DNA of 56,795 nt from Marinobacter antarcticus (GCF_011049865.1 NZ_DRGY01000137.1:1-56795); one strand, 5' to 3'. Counted from the stretch's first letter, positions 44,001 to 52,542 are shown. Notes: a model not told the origin generated them from the sequence alone. Translations and numbers: made by a program.

Positions 44001-45355
44001 CGCGACTCTCTCAGAAGGGCGTTGCTGGCATCCCCGAGTTCGCGGGAGCCCTGATTGGCGGGCAGGTTGTCGCGGGTGTTTCCGGATCGCTCCGGCTGCG
44101 GATCGCTGTCCAGACCGGCGAGACTGGCTTCCACATAGAGCAGAGCTCCGGCGATGTCCATCAGAGTGCCGTCATCGACAAGATCGCTTTGATTACTCAG
44201 CGTCTCAATCAGTTCGCTTTGTTCGGTGATCACTTTTCGTGGAATTCCCAGGCCCAGCACCGCGAGCGTGTTGCCTACCTGCAGCAAACCGGGCAGAAGA
44301 TCTCCAAGTTCGCCGTTCTGGCGCGCTTCCGAGCGGACAAACAGGTCCAACTGATCTTTCAGTTTGGCGAGCTCTTCATTCAGCGCGTTAACGACGGAGT
44401 GAATGGCTTCACGGCCAGGGCCGGCAACGCGGTTTCGGGCGGCATCCACGTCGTCTTCGGAGGGCAAAGCCTGTTCAAGTTGATAGCGATTACGCAGATC
44501 CCGGACGTTTTCGGAGTCAAGGTCGCGCGCTCGGGCAACGTAATAGAGGAGGTGTTTCAGCAGAGCTTCCGGCGCTGGTTGCGCCAGAATGTTCCCATGT
44601 TCTTCGGTAAGGCGGCGGATCTCGCTGTCGAGTTCCCGTAGCAGGGATTTAACCGCGGCGTTGACCGGATTGGCCCTGGCCTGCAGCGTTTCCACAAAGG
44701 CCGCTGCGGCTTTCCAGAGTTCCCCGCGAGGGGTTTTTTGACACAGGCGAACCAGCCGTTGAATGACTTTTTGCAAGTAGGCGAACTGGGCGTTGAGGTC
44801 TTCTTCACGAATAACGCCCGCAAGGGCAAACTGATACATCTGGCGCAGCTTGCGAATATGGCCAAGTACTTTGGGATCCTGCAGCCGTTGGGAAGCGTTG
44901 GCGGCAGCCCGTATGCGCGATGGACCCAGATCGGGTTTGAACAGCGAAGTGTCTGAAAGGAGAGGTTCGCCCCGGGCCGCACGGAGATCGTTCAACAAAG
45001 GCAACAGCACCATGGGGAAATCGTCCTGGCTGCTACCCAGATGCTCAAGATACTGCGGAAGCTGCAGAATAGACTGCATCAGTACGTTAACGGCTTCGTC
45101 CACGTTGGTGACGCTGTTGTCCAGCACCGCCTGGGTGAGCTTTTCCATTTCTTCCGTCAGCAAGGCAGCACCGTACAGCTCAACCATCTGCAGAGTGCCA
45201 TGCACTTGGTGAAGATAGTTCAGGCAGAAGCGCAGGCGGGCCGTGTCGTCGCGATTTTCGACATACGACTCCAGTGCATGCTGGCCCTGAGTCAGCGTGT
45301 CCTGTATCTCGCCCCGAACCCAGTCGAGGGCGATGCTGTCATGGTGATTGCCCAT
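38075..45355 (-). CDS. chpA: Giant hybrid histidine kinase of type IV pilus chemosensing
   Basis: 2426 residues, close to the approximately 2470 of Pseudomonas ChpA. Seven canonical Hpt phosphotransfer modules have HTLKG at about residues 640, 802, 961, 1282, 1441, 1563 and 1705. Two divergent ones lie nearer the start: YLHQVHGTLQM at about 49 and LLHSIRGGLSL at about 480. They are followed by the CheA core (LVNLAGETSITRGRL dimer region, EHMLRNAIDHGIESP N-box, MIDDGAGIP and SGRGVGMDVV G-boxes), a CheW-like domain, and a C-terminal receiver (VMVVDDSVTVRKV, LLDIEMPRMDGFE, GVNEYLGKPF). It passes phosphate to PilG and PilH to control pilus extension, retraction and surface sensing. Confidence 0.97.
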   Translation of the reverse strand: MGNHHDSIALDWVRGEIQDTLTQGQHALESYVENRDDTARLRFCLNYLHQVHGTLQMVELYGAALLTEEMEKLTQAVLDNSVTNVDEAVNVLMQSILQLPQYLEHLGSSQDDFPMVLLPLLNDLRAARGEPLLSDTSLFKPDLGPSRIRAAANASQRLQDPKVLGHIRKLRQMYQFALAGVIREEDLNAQFAYLQKVIQRLVRLCQKTPRGELWKAAAAFVETLQARANPVNAAVKSLLRELDSEIRRLTEEHGNILAQPAPEALLKHLLYYVARARDLDSENVRDLRNRYQLEQALPSEDDVDAARNRVAGPGREAIHSVVNALNEELAKLKDQLDLFVRSEARQNGELGDLLPGLLQVGNTLAVLGLGIPRKVITEQSELIETLSNQSDLVDDGTLMDIAGALLYVEASLAGLDSDPQPERSGNTRDNLPANQGSRELGDASNALLRESRNTLEQVKSAVINFIASQWDIREIEHVPGLLHSIRGGLSLIPLERVVSMLDSAERYISDVLLSDKHVPDWKQLDTLADAITSIEYYLERLAEGISDNEDILRIAEESLANLGFPVGEEPTWDNEPAPSEMPILAQAETKTSDGDLLDDEILGIFVEEAEEVLQTIHEFYPRLRQNHGDRPALTEVRRAFHTLKGSGRLVGAHSLGELAWSVENMLNGVIDQSIKPNDDLFTLIDEVNARIPSLIEEFREGQVAGDVAGLIERAESMTKTRRSDGEQTDTVPHKPADVAPADVPEPETSSGNSAHDDLIDDEILEIFIEEAGEVLDTVRDYLPMLLRQHDDRSALSEVRRAFHTLKGSGRMVGALIVGELAWSIENMLNRVIDGSIFMNDDIANLLEETTGTLPALMSDFEHHQPPSIDPAGLQARATALANGEIPDSTTMPAAETESVTGAEAPPETGFDFDVDEAGVDPVLLDIFESETETHLQTLREFLASAGDKVNVSYTDNLSRALHTLKGSAHTAGIAPIAAIIAPLERLIKESRAQNLRADRDVLSLIDTACDFLKRGLMQIRRDPQASLPGTEAFLQKLAQVTRETLHSYNENAGDDRQQPAPSQLVQLFLNEGLDVILDADLILDQWALNPQDIGPLHRLNTELVQLTNAATNAGLPDVAVLSQALHEVYDVVVARNDATHEQFLPIVRNAHEHLINMMDQVAAGLATEPGDELVAELEDFTRSMGEQPSPDTSAFDQEFTDNLEEIDLNFGMGGLDAIETESGNVESENADAEAPDSELDEEIAEIFLDEARDLINSTADALQIWSESTHNLDILRLLQRDLHTLKGGARLAGIPSVGDLSHELENLFEGLTEQRLSINDELSDLLFRCHDRLAGMVDNMEAKELPRPAPDLISEIGAYMDDAAGSHPAMDIAVSGPEKAEEAFEPEEATHDAYLSDMDPELTGIFLEEAYDLINSTGSALHTWSEDPSNHLIAAELQRDVHTLKGGARMAGVDALGDLTHVLEDLFEKVAEGQLETSSAMLNLLFTCHDRLAQMVDQVATRKPCDPASELVDQVEAILRGNELSGIFLNEGRDIQGAIRECLDQWHEAPDAMNGVAQLQHELHTLKGGARLSDVDPVADLAEHWSDALDTLIFNPGNQVPLLALSDRGLADLTSMLSALELGTEPAPDPELLAAFNSAQNPDISSQTPLQEQPAEADQETTDPEILEIFLEEAGEIMDQLDQLLDDWRKEPANNHFNQEIQRALHTLKGGARLSQLSALGDRAHSFETRLIELGGNAPNDDQWQAIANDHDGIAALVANVRERFESDVAVQEPLNEATQETPEAHNLPEILAEPAPKPAPAKVRNKGADAQRTAAQETIRVSAPLLDELVNLAGETSITRGRLEQQSSDFGHTLDEMAATIERLREQLRRMEIETETQILFSAEKEHGPDYGDDFDPLEMDRYSSIQQLSRALTESSSDLADLRETLSDRVRDTETLLVQQSRINTELQEGLMKTRMIPFASMVPRLRRIIRQIGGELGKKVDFDVRNPEGEMDRNILERMIAPLEHMLRNAIDHGIESPDERRKNGKAETGQITLSLVREGGDVVLRMIDDGAGIPSAVVRDKAISQGLLREDEDLSEREILQFILQPGFSTAQHITQISGRGVGMDVVASEIKQLGGSLDIESQAGRGTVFTVRLPFTVSVNRALMVSTGEDFYAIPLNTIEGIVRVSTYELEEYYKPDAPLYEYAGQQYRLQYLGSLLNSDHQPKLQGQALPLPVILVRGAEQPMALQVDNLMGSREIVVKSLGPQFSTVRGVSGATILGDGNVVVILDLPAMIRSDILSERQRLADLEKARESARYEERATVVMVVDDSVTVRKVTSRLLERNGMEVITAKDGLDAVAQLQDHKPDIMLLDIEMPRMDGFEVASFVRHDDNLRDMPICMITSRTGEKHRERALAIGVNEYLGKPFQETDLLKTIERLTGKQ

Positions 45356-45366
45356 AACCTCTCCGG

Positions 45367-46266
45367 TTATTCTTCGTCAGTCTGGCGTTTGATCCACGCC
45401 AGTACATGTTCCGAGGGTACCCTCTGCAAACCGGGAGGCTGCCAATCGGTCAGCTCTCCCTGGCCCAAAACCAGTAATCCCCCGGGCGCCAGCCGCTCTG
45501 CAAGTCGCCTGACAATGTCCCGTCGACGCCAGCGACGGAAATAAATCAGCAGATTCTGGCAGAAGATAATGTTCATTCCGTGCATGGGTGCTCTATCCAG
45601 ATCCAACACATTCAACCTGGTGAAACAGACCCGTTCCCGGATGCTATCGACAATTTCTTCGGTATTTCGCTCGGCCGGGCGAAAATACCGGGTCTTCAGA
45701 TTTGCTTCTACACCCGACAGTTTGCGGGCATTAAATTGGCCAGTCCGCGCCTTCTCCAGCACCGGAGCACTGATATCCGAGCCGGTTACCCCGTACAATG
45801 GCTGCAATGCCAACTGGTTCATGCACTCGTTTAATACCATGGCCAGAGTGTAAGGCTCTTCGCCGGAAGAGCATCCAACACTCCAGGCTTCAAGCGCGTG
45901 CTTCCGGAGCTGTTCCCTGGGCCGCGTAAGAACATAGTCAGCGACCAGGCGAAAAGCGTCAGGGTCCCGAAAAAACCGGGTTTCCTGTACCGTGAGCCGA
46001 TCAACCAGTGTTGACCATTCCCGTATGGCATTCGGGCCTACAACCGTCGTTTCGTAGTAGGCCTGATAACTGCTGCAGCCTATTTCCCGCATCCGGATGG
46101 CCAGTTTGGTTTCCAGAAACGAGCGGCGTTCCGCCGGTAATGTCATGCCTGTGCGCTGTTCTAACAATGCTTGCCACTGTTTGAACTGCGCCTCATCCAT
46201 CGCAGGAAGACGGCGCAGAAACCAGGTGCTGTCGGCAGATAACGGACTGTTATGAAGTTCAGACAT
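45367..46266 (-). CDS. pilK: CheR-type methyltransferase of the Pil-Chp system
   Basis: 299 residues: an N-terminal helical CheR domain (FKQWQALLEQRTGMTLPAER) and a SAM-dependent methyltransferase domain (AWSVGCSSGEEPYTLAMVL, NIIFCQNLLIYFRRW, LAPGGLLVLGQGE). It methylates glutamates of the receptor PilJ. It lies 28 bases behind pilJ and 11 bases before chpA. Confidence 0.94.
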   Translation of the reverse strand: MSELHNSPLSADSTWFLRRLPAMDEAQFKQWQALLEQRTGMTLPAERRSFLETKLAIRMREIGCSSYQAYYETTVVGPNAIREWSTLVDRLTVQETRFFRDPDAFRLVADYVLTRPREQLRKHALEAWSVGCSSGEEPYTLAMVLNECMNQLALQPLYGVTGSDISAPVLEKARTGQFNARKLSGVEANLKTRYFRPAERNTEEIVDSIRERVCFTRLNVLDLDRAPMHGMNIIFCQNLLIYFRRWRRRDIVRRLAERLAPGGLLVLGQGELTDWQPPGLQRVPSEHVLAWIKRQTDEE

Positions 46267-46293
46267 AAACCGCCATTAGCCCCGGGCTGTAAA

Positions 46294-48369
46294 TCAGCCC
46301 ACCACCGGAACGTTGCTGTTTTCCTCTTCCGTGTAATCGATCATGTCCTCTTCGGGCAGCGTGAAGCCGGCAACGGAAGACCGCAGCTCGGACGCCATTT
46401 CTGCCAGATTCCCGATCGACTTCGCGGTTGCGTTGGTACCGGACGATGTCTGCGAGGTGATTTCCTGGATAACGTTCATCGTGTTGGAAATGTGTGCCGC
46501 AGAGGATGACTGCTGGCGTGCGGCGTTGGAGATGTTCTGAATCAGCTCCGCAAGACTCATGGATACGTTCTCGATTTCCTCGAGAGCGATACCTGCGTCC
46601 TGTGCCAGACGAGCACCACGTACCACCTCGGCGGTGGTGTGTTCCATGGAGATAACGGCTTCGTTGGTGTCAGACTGGATTGTCTTGACCAGCGCTTCAA
46701 TCTGCTTGGTGGCCGCAGAGGAACGTTCCGCAAGGCGCTGAACTTCGTCCGCAACGACCGCAAAGCCCCGGCCTGCATCGCCGGCCATAGAGGCCTGGAT
46801 GGCAGCGTTCAGAGACAGAATGTTGGTTTGGTCGGCAATGTCGTTGATCAGGGATACGATGTCACCGATCTCCTGGGAAGATTCACCCAGGCGCTTGATC
46901 CGTTTCGATGTTTCCTGGATCTGCTCACGGATGTTGTCCATGCCGCGGATGGTGTTCTGTACGACTTCAGCGCCCTTCTTGGCGATGGCAACCGAGCGCT
47001 CGGCAACCGCAGAAGATTCCGCAGCGTTGGACGATACCTGGTCGATGGAAACGGCCATTTCGTTAACAGCCGCAGAGGCGCCGGCAATTTCCTGGGCCTG
47101 GTGCTCGGACGCATCGGCCAAGTGCATGGCGGTAGACTGGGTTTCCTGTGCCGCTGAGGCCACACGTACCGCTGTGCCACGAATGGCCTGTACCAGCCCG
47201 CGCATCTGGTCGATCGCGTAGTTGATGGAGTCGGCGATGGCACCGGTAAAGTCCTCTGTTACCGTGGCTTCCGCGGTAAGATCACCGTCGGCCAGATCGG
47301 CCAGCTCGTCCAGCAGTCGCAGGATCGCATTCTGGTTCTGCTCGTTCTGCTCCTGGGTCGTTGCCAGACGCGCCTGGGCTTCCCGGTAGAGGGCCAGGCC
47401 GATAAGCACAACCATGGCAACCATGGCCGCCAGAATAACAAAGGCCAGGGTGGGGCTGACTAACCGCGAGGCGCTCTGGGCGCGGAAATTTTCGGCAAGC
47501 ACAGAGAGCTCGGAAAGCAGGATTTCCGAATTCTGAAAAATATCGCTGGAGGCGGTGCGCACCTTGAAGAGGTCGGGAGAGGCTTCAAGGATAGCGTCGA
47601 CGTTCTGGGACACGAACGCGAACAGCTCATCGACCGCTTCAAGGCCGTAAATGGCATCTTCGTCGTCAACCTTGGAAATGCCCATGGCCGGATTGCCGTT
47701 CAACTGGCCCTCGAGTACCCGGCCAAACAGGCTGGCGTCGCGGCCAAACCGGTCGGCGGCGATAACGGCGTCTTCGTCACCGGACAGTACGTTGTTTACC
47801 GAGCGCACAATACGCTCCGCCAGCAGTGACTGACGCTGTGCCAGTGCGATCTGTTCTGCAGGCGCGCCTTTGTCCAGCAGAATTTGAACGATATCGTCGT
47901 ACTCCACCTGTAGTTGGGGAATCGTCTCGTTCAGGGTGCGGGCAACCTCATGCAAGCCGAGCACCGCGGCTTTGGTCGTCAAAATGCTGTCGGCGTTGGC
48001 CCGTACCGTATCCCAATGCTCTTGAACACCGCTGTCGAGGGCCATTTCGCTGGGGGGCAGGCCGGTTTCCAGATTGCCTTCGGTTACGTCGGTCCAGGAC
48101 TTTTGGAATTCATCACGGGAGCGGCGTAGCTGATCGAACGCCTCGCCGGTGCCGCCGGCAGCCTCAGTCGCGTTTTTCGCGATTTCCTGAGAAAGCACCC
48201 TGAGTTCGGCAGCATTGGCAATGTATTCCTGATCGTTCTGGCTGTCCCTGTTAATGATAAACAGGACCACAACGAGCAGGACGGTGAGTGCAATCAGCGA
48301 GGCAATCAGGCCGGCAACGAGTTTGTTGCCTCCTTGGCCCGCACCGATTCTTCCGGCTCTGTTTTTCAT
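46294..48369 (-). CDS. pilJ: Methyl-accepting chemoreceptor of the Pil-Chp system
   Basis: 691 residues. A transmembrane helix near the N terminus (LIASLIALTVLLVVVLFII), a periplasmic sensor of about 270 residues (PilJ-type repeats), a second helix (TLAFVILAAMVAMVVLIGLAL), a HAMP region and a cytoplasmic coiled coil follow. The signalling tip is IADQTNILSLNAAIQASMAG, then GFAVVADEVQRLAERSS, the MCP hairpin. In Pseudomonas PilJ senses the pilin subunit PilA and starts c-AMP-dependent surface responses. Confidence 0.96.
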   Translation of the reverse strand: MKNRAGRIGAGQGGNKLVAGLIASLIALTVLLVVVLFIINRDSQNDQEYIANAAELRVLSQEIAKNATEAAGGTGEAFDQLRRSRDEFQKSWTDVTEGNLETGLPPSEMALDSGVQEHWDTVRANADSILTTKAAVLGLHEVARTLNETIPQLQVEYDDIVQILLDKGAPAEQIALAQRQSLLAERIVRSVNNVLSGDEDAVIAADRFGRDASLFGRVLEGQLNGNPAMGISKVDDEDAIYGLEAVDELFAFVSQNVDAILEASPDLFKVRTASSDIFQNSEILLSELSVLAENFRAQSASRLVSPTLAFVILAAMVAMVVLIGLALYREAQARLATTQEQNEQNQNAILRLLDELADLADGDLTAEATVTEDFTGAIADSINYAIDQMRGLVQAIRGTAVRVASAAQETQSTAMHLADASEHQAQEIAGASAAVNEMAVSIDQVSSNAAESSAVAERSVAIAKKGAEVVQNTIRGMDNIREQIQETSKRIKRLGESSQEIGDIVSLINDIADQTNILSLNAAIQASMAGDAGRGFAVVADEVQRLAERSSAATKQIEALVKTIQSDTNEAVISMEHTTAEVVRGARLAQDAGIALEEIENVSMSLAELIQNISNAARQQSSSAAHISNTMNVIQEITSQTSSGTNATAKSIGNLAEMASELRSSVAGFTLPEEDMIDYTEEENSNVPVVG

Positions 48370-48461
48370 TTTCTGGCTCCCGGCCTCTTCAAGAATTTGG
48401 CAATTTGTTGTTAATAAGGCGTCCGGTGGTCAGGGCATTTGTCCTGCTACGGTTATCACCC

Positions 48462-49007
48462 TCACCACTGTGCGACGTCGAGAAAGCGTTCGTCTTCGAG
48501 CAGGTCGACGGCGGAAAACACTTTCCAGACTTCTTCGTTTCGTTCATAGCCGCCTGCGACAAACGGTTGAACGTTTTCAGGCACACCGGTTGGCGCTGCC
48601 CTGAAACTGTCCGTTGCAAAGTACTGCATGCCCAGCACGGTATCGACGACCAGGCCGCTGAATACATCCCCCTGTTCAATCACAAGAACCCGCCGGTCCC
48701 GCTGACTGCGAGATGAGCGGGGGATGTCAAAGAACCCGGCCAGGTCCACTAGGGGCAGAAGGCGCCCGCGGACGTTGGCCGCGCCCAGCAAAAATGGACG
48801 CACCCCCGGAATGTGCGTAAATCTGGGAACGTGCAGTATTTCAGTGACCTCACCCATGGGCGCCACATAACGCTCACCCGCAAGAACAAAGCCGATGCCG
48901 TTCCAGAGTTCTACGGCTTCCTGTTGTTCGGGCAGACCAGCGGCCATGGACCGGCTGCGCTGGGCGATATCCGTCAGAACGGCAAAGGGTGCGGCCTGGG
49001 TGGACAT
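48462..49007 (-). CDS. pilI: CheW-type adaptor of the Pil-Chp system
   Basis: 181 residues, one CheW domain: GIGFVLAGERYVAPMGEVTEIL, PGVRPFLLGAANVRGRLLPL and VDLAGFFDIPR. It couples PilJ to ChpA. It lies 20 bases after pilH and 92 bases before pilJ, with no gene in the gap. Confidence 0.94.
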   Translation of the reverse strand: MSTQAAPFAVLTDIAQRSRSMAAGLPEQQEAVELWNGIGFVLAGERYVAPMGEVTEILHVPRFTHIPGVRPFLLGAANVRGRLLPLVDLAGFFDIPRSSRSQRDRRVLVIEQGDVFSGLVVDTVLGMQYFATDSFRAAPTGVPENVQPFVAGGYERNEEVWKVFSAVDLLEDERFLDVAQW

Positions 49008-49027
49008 GCTTGCTCCAGGGTTGAGGA

Positions 49028-49390
49028 TCAGGCGATCAGACTGTTGATAGTCTTGATCAAATCGTCTTCGTTAACCGGTTTGACCAGGTAACCTTTGGCG
49101 CCCTGACGGGTGCCCCACACACGGTCGGTTTCCTGATCTTTGGTGGTCACTATAATGACGGGGATGGACGCTGTTTCCGGCGCCCGGGTCAACTGGCGGG
49201 TTGCCTGAAAGCCGTTGAGGCCAGGCATAACCACATCCATGAGGACCAGATCGGGGTTTTCGGCGCGAGCCTTGGCAACACCATCGGCGCCGTTGTCGGC
49301 GGTCAGCACGTTGTGTTTGTGCTTTTCCAGAATGGTGGAAATTTTCTTAACCTCGGTAGGAGAGTCATCAACAATCAGAATGCGAGCCAT
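49028..49390 (-). CDS. pilH: Response regulator for type IV pilus retraction
   Basis: 120 residues, a single receiver domain. Acidic pocket in ILIVDDSPTEV, phospho-acceptor Asp in LVLMDVVMPGLNG, Thr in VTTKD and Lys in YLVKPVNEDD. In Pseudomonas PilH acts with the retraction ATPase PilT and as a phosphate sink for ChpA. It lies 32 bases after pilG. Confidence 0.95.
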   Translation of the reverse strand: MARILIVDDSPTEVKKISTILEKHKHNVLTADNGADGVAKARAENPDLVLMDVVMPGLNGFQATRQLTRAPETASIPVIIVTTKDQETDRVWGTRQGAKGYLVKPVNEDDLIKTINSLIA

Positions 49391-49422
49391 GGGTTCCTCG
49401 ATGTTTCTTGGTGCCAGCAGGT

Positions 49423-49815
49423 TTACTGTGACGTCACAGGTACATAATGACGGATGGTATTGAGCAATTCATCCTTGCTGAACGGTTTGGTCAGATACTG
49501 GTCAGAGCCCACGATACGGCCCTTGGCCTTGTCAAAAAGCCCATCCTTACTGGACAGCATGATGACCGGCGTCTTTTTGAAAGAGGAATTGTTCTTGATA
49601 AGCGCGCAGGTCTGATAGCCGTCCAGGCGCGGCATCATGATATCCACAAAAATGATATCGGGTTGTGAATCGGCAATTTTTGCCAGGGCATCAAAACCAT
49701 CTGTTGCGGTTATAACCTCACAGCCAACCTTTTTGAGGAGGGTTTCTGCGGTGCGACGAATGGTTTTACTGTCGTCGATCACCATGATCTTCAAGTTCTC
49801 GAAGTTGTCATCCAT
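49423..49815 (-). CDS. pilG: Response regulator for type IV pilus extension
   Basis: 130 residues, a single receiver domain. Acidic pocket in IMVIDDSKTIRRTAE, phospho-acceptor Asp in IIFVDIMMPRLDG, Ser in MLSSKDG and Lys in YLTKPFSKDELL. PilG stimulates pilus extension through PilB in Pseudomonas. It opens the leftward pilGHIJK-chpABC operon, divergent from gshB across a 298-base gap that has A/T-rich promoter-like sequence but no other gene. Confidence 0.96.
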   Translation of the reverse strand: MDDNFENLKIMVIDDSKTIRRTAETLLKKVGCEVITATDGFDALAKIADSQPDIIFVDIMMPRLDGYQTCALIKNNSSFKKTPVIMLSSKDGLFDKAKGRIVGSDQYLTKPFSKDELLNTIRHYVPVTSQ

Positions 49816-50113
49816 TGTCCAGGTGCCTTGCGCTCAGCGACTGTCATTATTTTCGACCGGAGGTTTTTAGCATAAACCTTAAGATTCTTCTATAAACCCT
49901 GCCCATTTATAGATTATCGATGGCCCGATAAAAAGTATTACTTTGTGACTAAATGTACTTCTGCTCAAAACATCACATAAATGCCCCAGGATTTCTCCGG
50001 ATGCATTCAAGGCTCGGGTACAATACCATCTGATTTCGCAGCTTAGCACCGACTGCCCGGTTCACTCTGCCGGCCAGTTCGTGTTTTACCCGCTTAACAG
50101 CTCAAGAGGTACT

Positions 50114-51067
50114 ATGACTATTCGACTCGGGATCGTGATGGATCCGATTGAGGATATCCATTTCAAAAAAGACAGCTCTCTGGCGATGTTGCTGGCGGCT
50201 CAAAATCGCGGTTGGGAAATCGAATACATGGAGCTGCCAGATCTTTATCTGGACGGCGGCAAGGCTATGGCCCACACGCGCAGCCTGACCGTGCGCTCCG
50301 ATCCCGACGACTGGTACAGCTTTGGTGCGTCTCAGGACATGGCTCTGGGTGATCTTGATGTGATTCTGATGCGCAAGGACCCGCCCGTTGATCGCGAGTT
50401 CCTGATCGCCACCTACATTCTTGAGTCGGCCGAACAGCAGGGCGCTCTGGTGGTTAACCCGGCTGCCACGCTGCGGGACTGCAACGAGAAACTGTTCGCA
50501 GCGCAGTTTGAGGATTTGACGCCGCCTTTGTTGGTCAGCCGGTCGTCGAAGCGGTTCCGGGAGTTCTACGCCCGGCACGGCGACATTATTATGAAACCGG
50601 TGGACGGCATGGGCGGCCATTCCATTTTTCGCGTCAAGGAGAACGATTTCAACCTGGGCGTGATAATTGAAACGCTCACCAACTATGGCGCTCATCAGGC
50701 CATGGCTCAGAAGTTCATTCCACAAATCAGTGACGGCGACAAGCGCATTCTGATGATCGAGGGCGAGGCAGTGCCTTACTCGCTTGCGCGCATTCCTTCG
50801 CAAGGCGAGAATCGCGGCAATCTGGCGGCCGGCGGCAGAGGTGAGGGGCGCGAGCTCACAGGCCGTGACCGTGAGATTTGTGCGCGAGTGGCCCCGGTTA
50901 TAAAAGAAAAAGGCCTGATGTTTGTGGGCCTGGATGTCATCGGTGATTACCTTACCGAGATCAATGTAACCAGCCCAACCTGTATTCGGGAGCTGGACAG
51001 TGCTTTTGGAACAGATATTTCGAGCTTATTGATGGATGCCGTCGAGGCCCGCCTGAACAGAGGCTGA
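50114..51067 (+). CDS. gshB: Glutathione synthetase
   Basis: 317 residues, the usual length. It joins gamma-glutamylcysteine and glycine with ATP. It starts TIRLGIVMDPIEDIHFKKDS, and the ATP-grasp region has IMKPVDGMGGHSIFRV, RILMIEGEAVPYSLAR and GLDVIGDYLTEINVTSPTC. The ATG at 50114 has an AGAGG site and is the conserved start. Glutathione made here is also the cofactor of MaiA. It leads the rightward gshB-tonB-yqgE-ruvX-pyr block. Confidence 0.97.
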   Translation: MTIRLGIVMDPIEDIHFKKDSSLAMLLAAQNRGWEIEYMELPDLYLDGGKAMAHTRSLTVRSDPDDWYSFGASQDMALGDLDVILMRKDPPVDREFLIATYILESAEQQGALVVNPAATLRDCNEKLFAAQFEDLTPPLLVSRSSKRFREFYARHGDIIMKPVDGMGGHSIFRVKENDFNLGVIIETLTNYGAHQAMAQKFIPQISDGDKRILMIEGEAVPYSLARIPSQGENRGNLAAGGRGEGRELTGRDREICARVAPVIKEKGLMFVGLDVIGDYLTEINVTSPTCIRELDSAFGTDISSLLMDAVEARLNRG

Positions 51068-51112
51068 CGGGGAAATCATGGATCCGATTCAACGACAGGA
51101 ACGGGCGCGGTA

Positions 51113-51979
51113 ATGGCGGTGCAGGTCAGCGATTTCGACAGGTTTTCCTTCACGCTGTTCATGGCGCTGGTGGTGCATGCGGTTGTGGTGCTGGGCATCA
51201 CCTTTGCCCCTGAACCGCCGCGCTCCTCTGCCCAGACCATGGAAATCACCCTGTCGCAGTTTGATGACGAGCAGGCGCCCGAAAAGGCAGATTTTCTTGC
51301 CCAGACCAACCAGCAGGGGAGTGGCACCGAAGAAGAAGTTCTGGAGATGACCACGCCGCAGCCCACAGAGATCAGCCAGCCGGAAGTGGCTCAGGTGCAG
51401 CCAGAACCGCAAACACAAACCGAGCCGGTTCGCCGTCAGGAAAAAACGGTGGTGCAGACGCAAAGCAAGTCGAGCCGTCAGGTTCAGGAACCGGAGCAGC
51501 GCACCAAGCCGGAAGACGAGCCGTTGCCGGTAAAAGAGAAGAAAAGCCTGATGGAGCGCAGCCTGGAGATTGCCAGCCTTGAGGCCCGGTTCGACGCCCA
51601 GAAGCAGGCTTATGCGCGCAAACCCAGGGTCATGCGCGTAACGGCAGCCTCCACCCTGAAATCCACCAACGCCTGGTACGTGCAGAACTGGGTGAGCAAG
51701 GTGACCCGGGTGGGAAACATCAACTATCCCACCGAAGCTCGCCGCGCCGGAGTTTATGGCACTCTGCGAATGCTGGTGTCCATGCAGAAAGATGGAACGA
51801 TCAAGGAAGTGGTCATTTTGCATTCGTCCGGCAGCACCCTGCTTGATGACGCGGCGATTCGCATCGTCAGACTGGCCGCACCGTTCGCACCCTTTCCGGA
51901 TGATATGCGCAAAGAGGTGGACGAACTTGAAATCATACGTACCTGGTCCTTCCAGCAACGGGGGCTGACATCCGGATGA
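51113..51979 (+). CDS. tonB3: TonB-family energy transducer
   Basis: 288 residues: a cytoplasmic start, one transmembrane helix (FTLFMALVVHAVVVLGITF), a long Pro/Gln/Glu-rich periplasmic stretch (about 60-160), and a TonB C-terminal domain (YPTEARRAGVYGTLRMLVSM, then VVILHSSGSTLLDDAAIRIV). Its position between gshB and yqgE beside the Pil-Chp genes matches tonB3 of Pseudomonas, which is needed for twitching rather than for siderophore uptake. Its stop overlaps the yqgE start (ATGA). Confidence 0.88.
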   Translation: MAVQVSDFDRFSFTLFMALVVHAVVVLGITFAPEPPRSSAQTMEITLSQFDDEQAPEKADFLAQTNQQGSGTEEEVLEMTTPQPTEISQPEVAQVQPEPQTQTEPVRRQEKTVVQTQSKSSRQVQEPEQRTKPEDEPLPVKEKKSLMERSLEIASLEARFDAQKQAYARKPRVMRVTAASTLKSTNAWYVQNWVSKVTRVGNINYPTEARRAGVYGTLRMLVSMQKDGTIKEVVILHSSGSTLLDDAAIRIVRLAAPFAPFPDDMRKEVDELEIIRTWSFQQRGLTSG

Positions 51980-52542
51980 CCGCATCAAAGCATTCTCCTC
52001 ATAGCCTGCGCCACCATTTTCTGGTGGCCTCGCCTTATCTCGCTGATCCCCGGTTTCACGGAGCGGTTATATACCTTTGCGAACACTCGGATGAAGGCGC
52101 CCTCGGACTGATGATCAACCAGCCTCTGGATATTCATCTGGGCGAAATTCTGGAACAGCTTGATCTGCCGGGCGGGGAGCTTGACCTGCCGGTGTTCAGT
52201 GGAGGTCCTGTTGAGACGGAGCGGGGGTTCGTTCTGCATTCGCCGGGCGCCGGATGGCAGAATACCGCGACAATTACAGACGACGTTATGCTGACGACCT
52301 CCCGGGATATACTCGCAGGCATTGGTCGCAACGAAGGGCCGGAGGAATTCCTGATGGCTCTGGGTTATTCCGGCTGGGGAGAGGGGCAACTGGAAGAAGA
52401 ACTGGGCAGCAACGCCTGGTTGACCTGTCCGGCGACCACAGACATTGTGTTCCGGACACCGTGGCCTGACCGATACAACGCTGTTCTCAAGCTGATTGGG
52501 ATTGATCTTAATCAGCTCAGTGAGGTTGTGGGGCATGCCTGA
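51976..52542 (+). CDS. yqgE: YqgE/AlgH family protein
   Basis: 188 residues of the UPF0301 family: HHFLVASPYLADPRFHGAVI, GALGLMINQPLDIHLGEIL, FSGGPVETERGFVLHS and LGYSGWGEGQLEEELGSNAW. Its molecular role is not known; in Pseudomonas the homologue AlgH affects alginate production. It is coupled to tonB by an ATGA overlap and overlaps ruvX by eight bases. Confidence 0.95.
   Translation: MTASKHSPHSLRHHFLVASPYLADPRFHGAVIYLCEHSDEGALGLMINQPLDIHLGEILEQLDLPGGELDLPVFSGGPVETERGFVLHSPGAGWQNTATITDDVMLTTSRDILAGIGRNEGPEEFLMALGYSGWGEGQLEEELGSNAWLTCPATTDIVFRTPWPDRYNAVLKLIGIDLNQLSEVVGHA

Noticed and set aside
38177..44641. Several long open frames on the plus strand inside chpA
   Set aside because: They are antisense to a gene whose domains are conserved throughout, have no ribosome sites worth noting and resemble no family.
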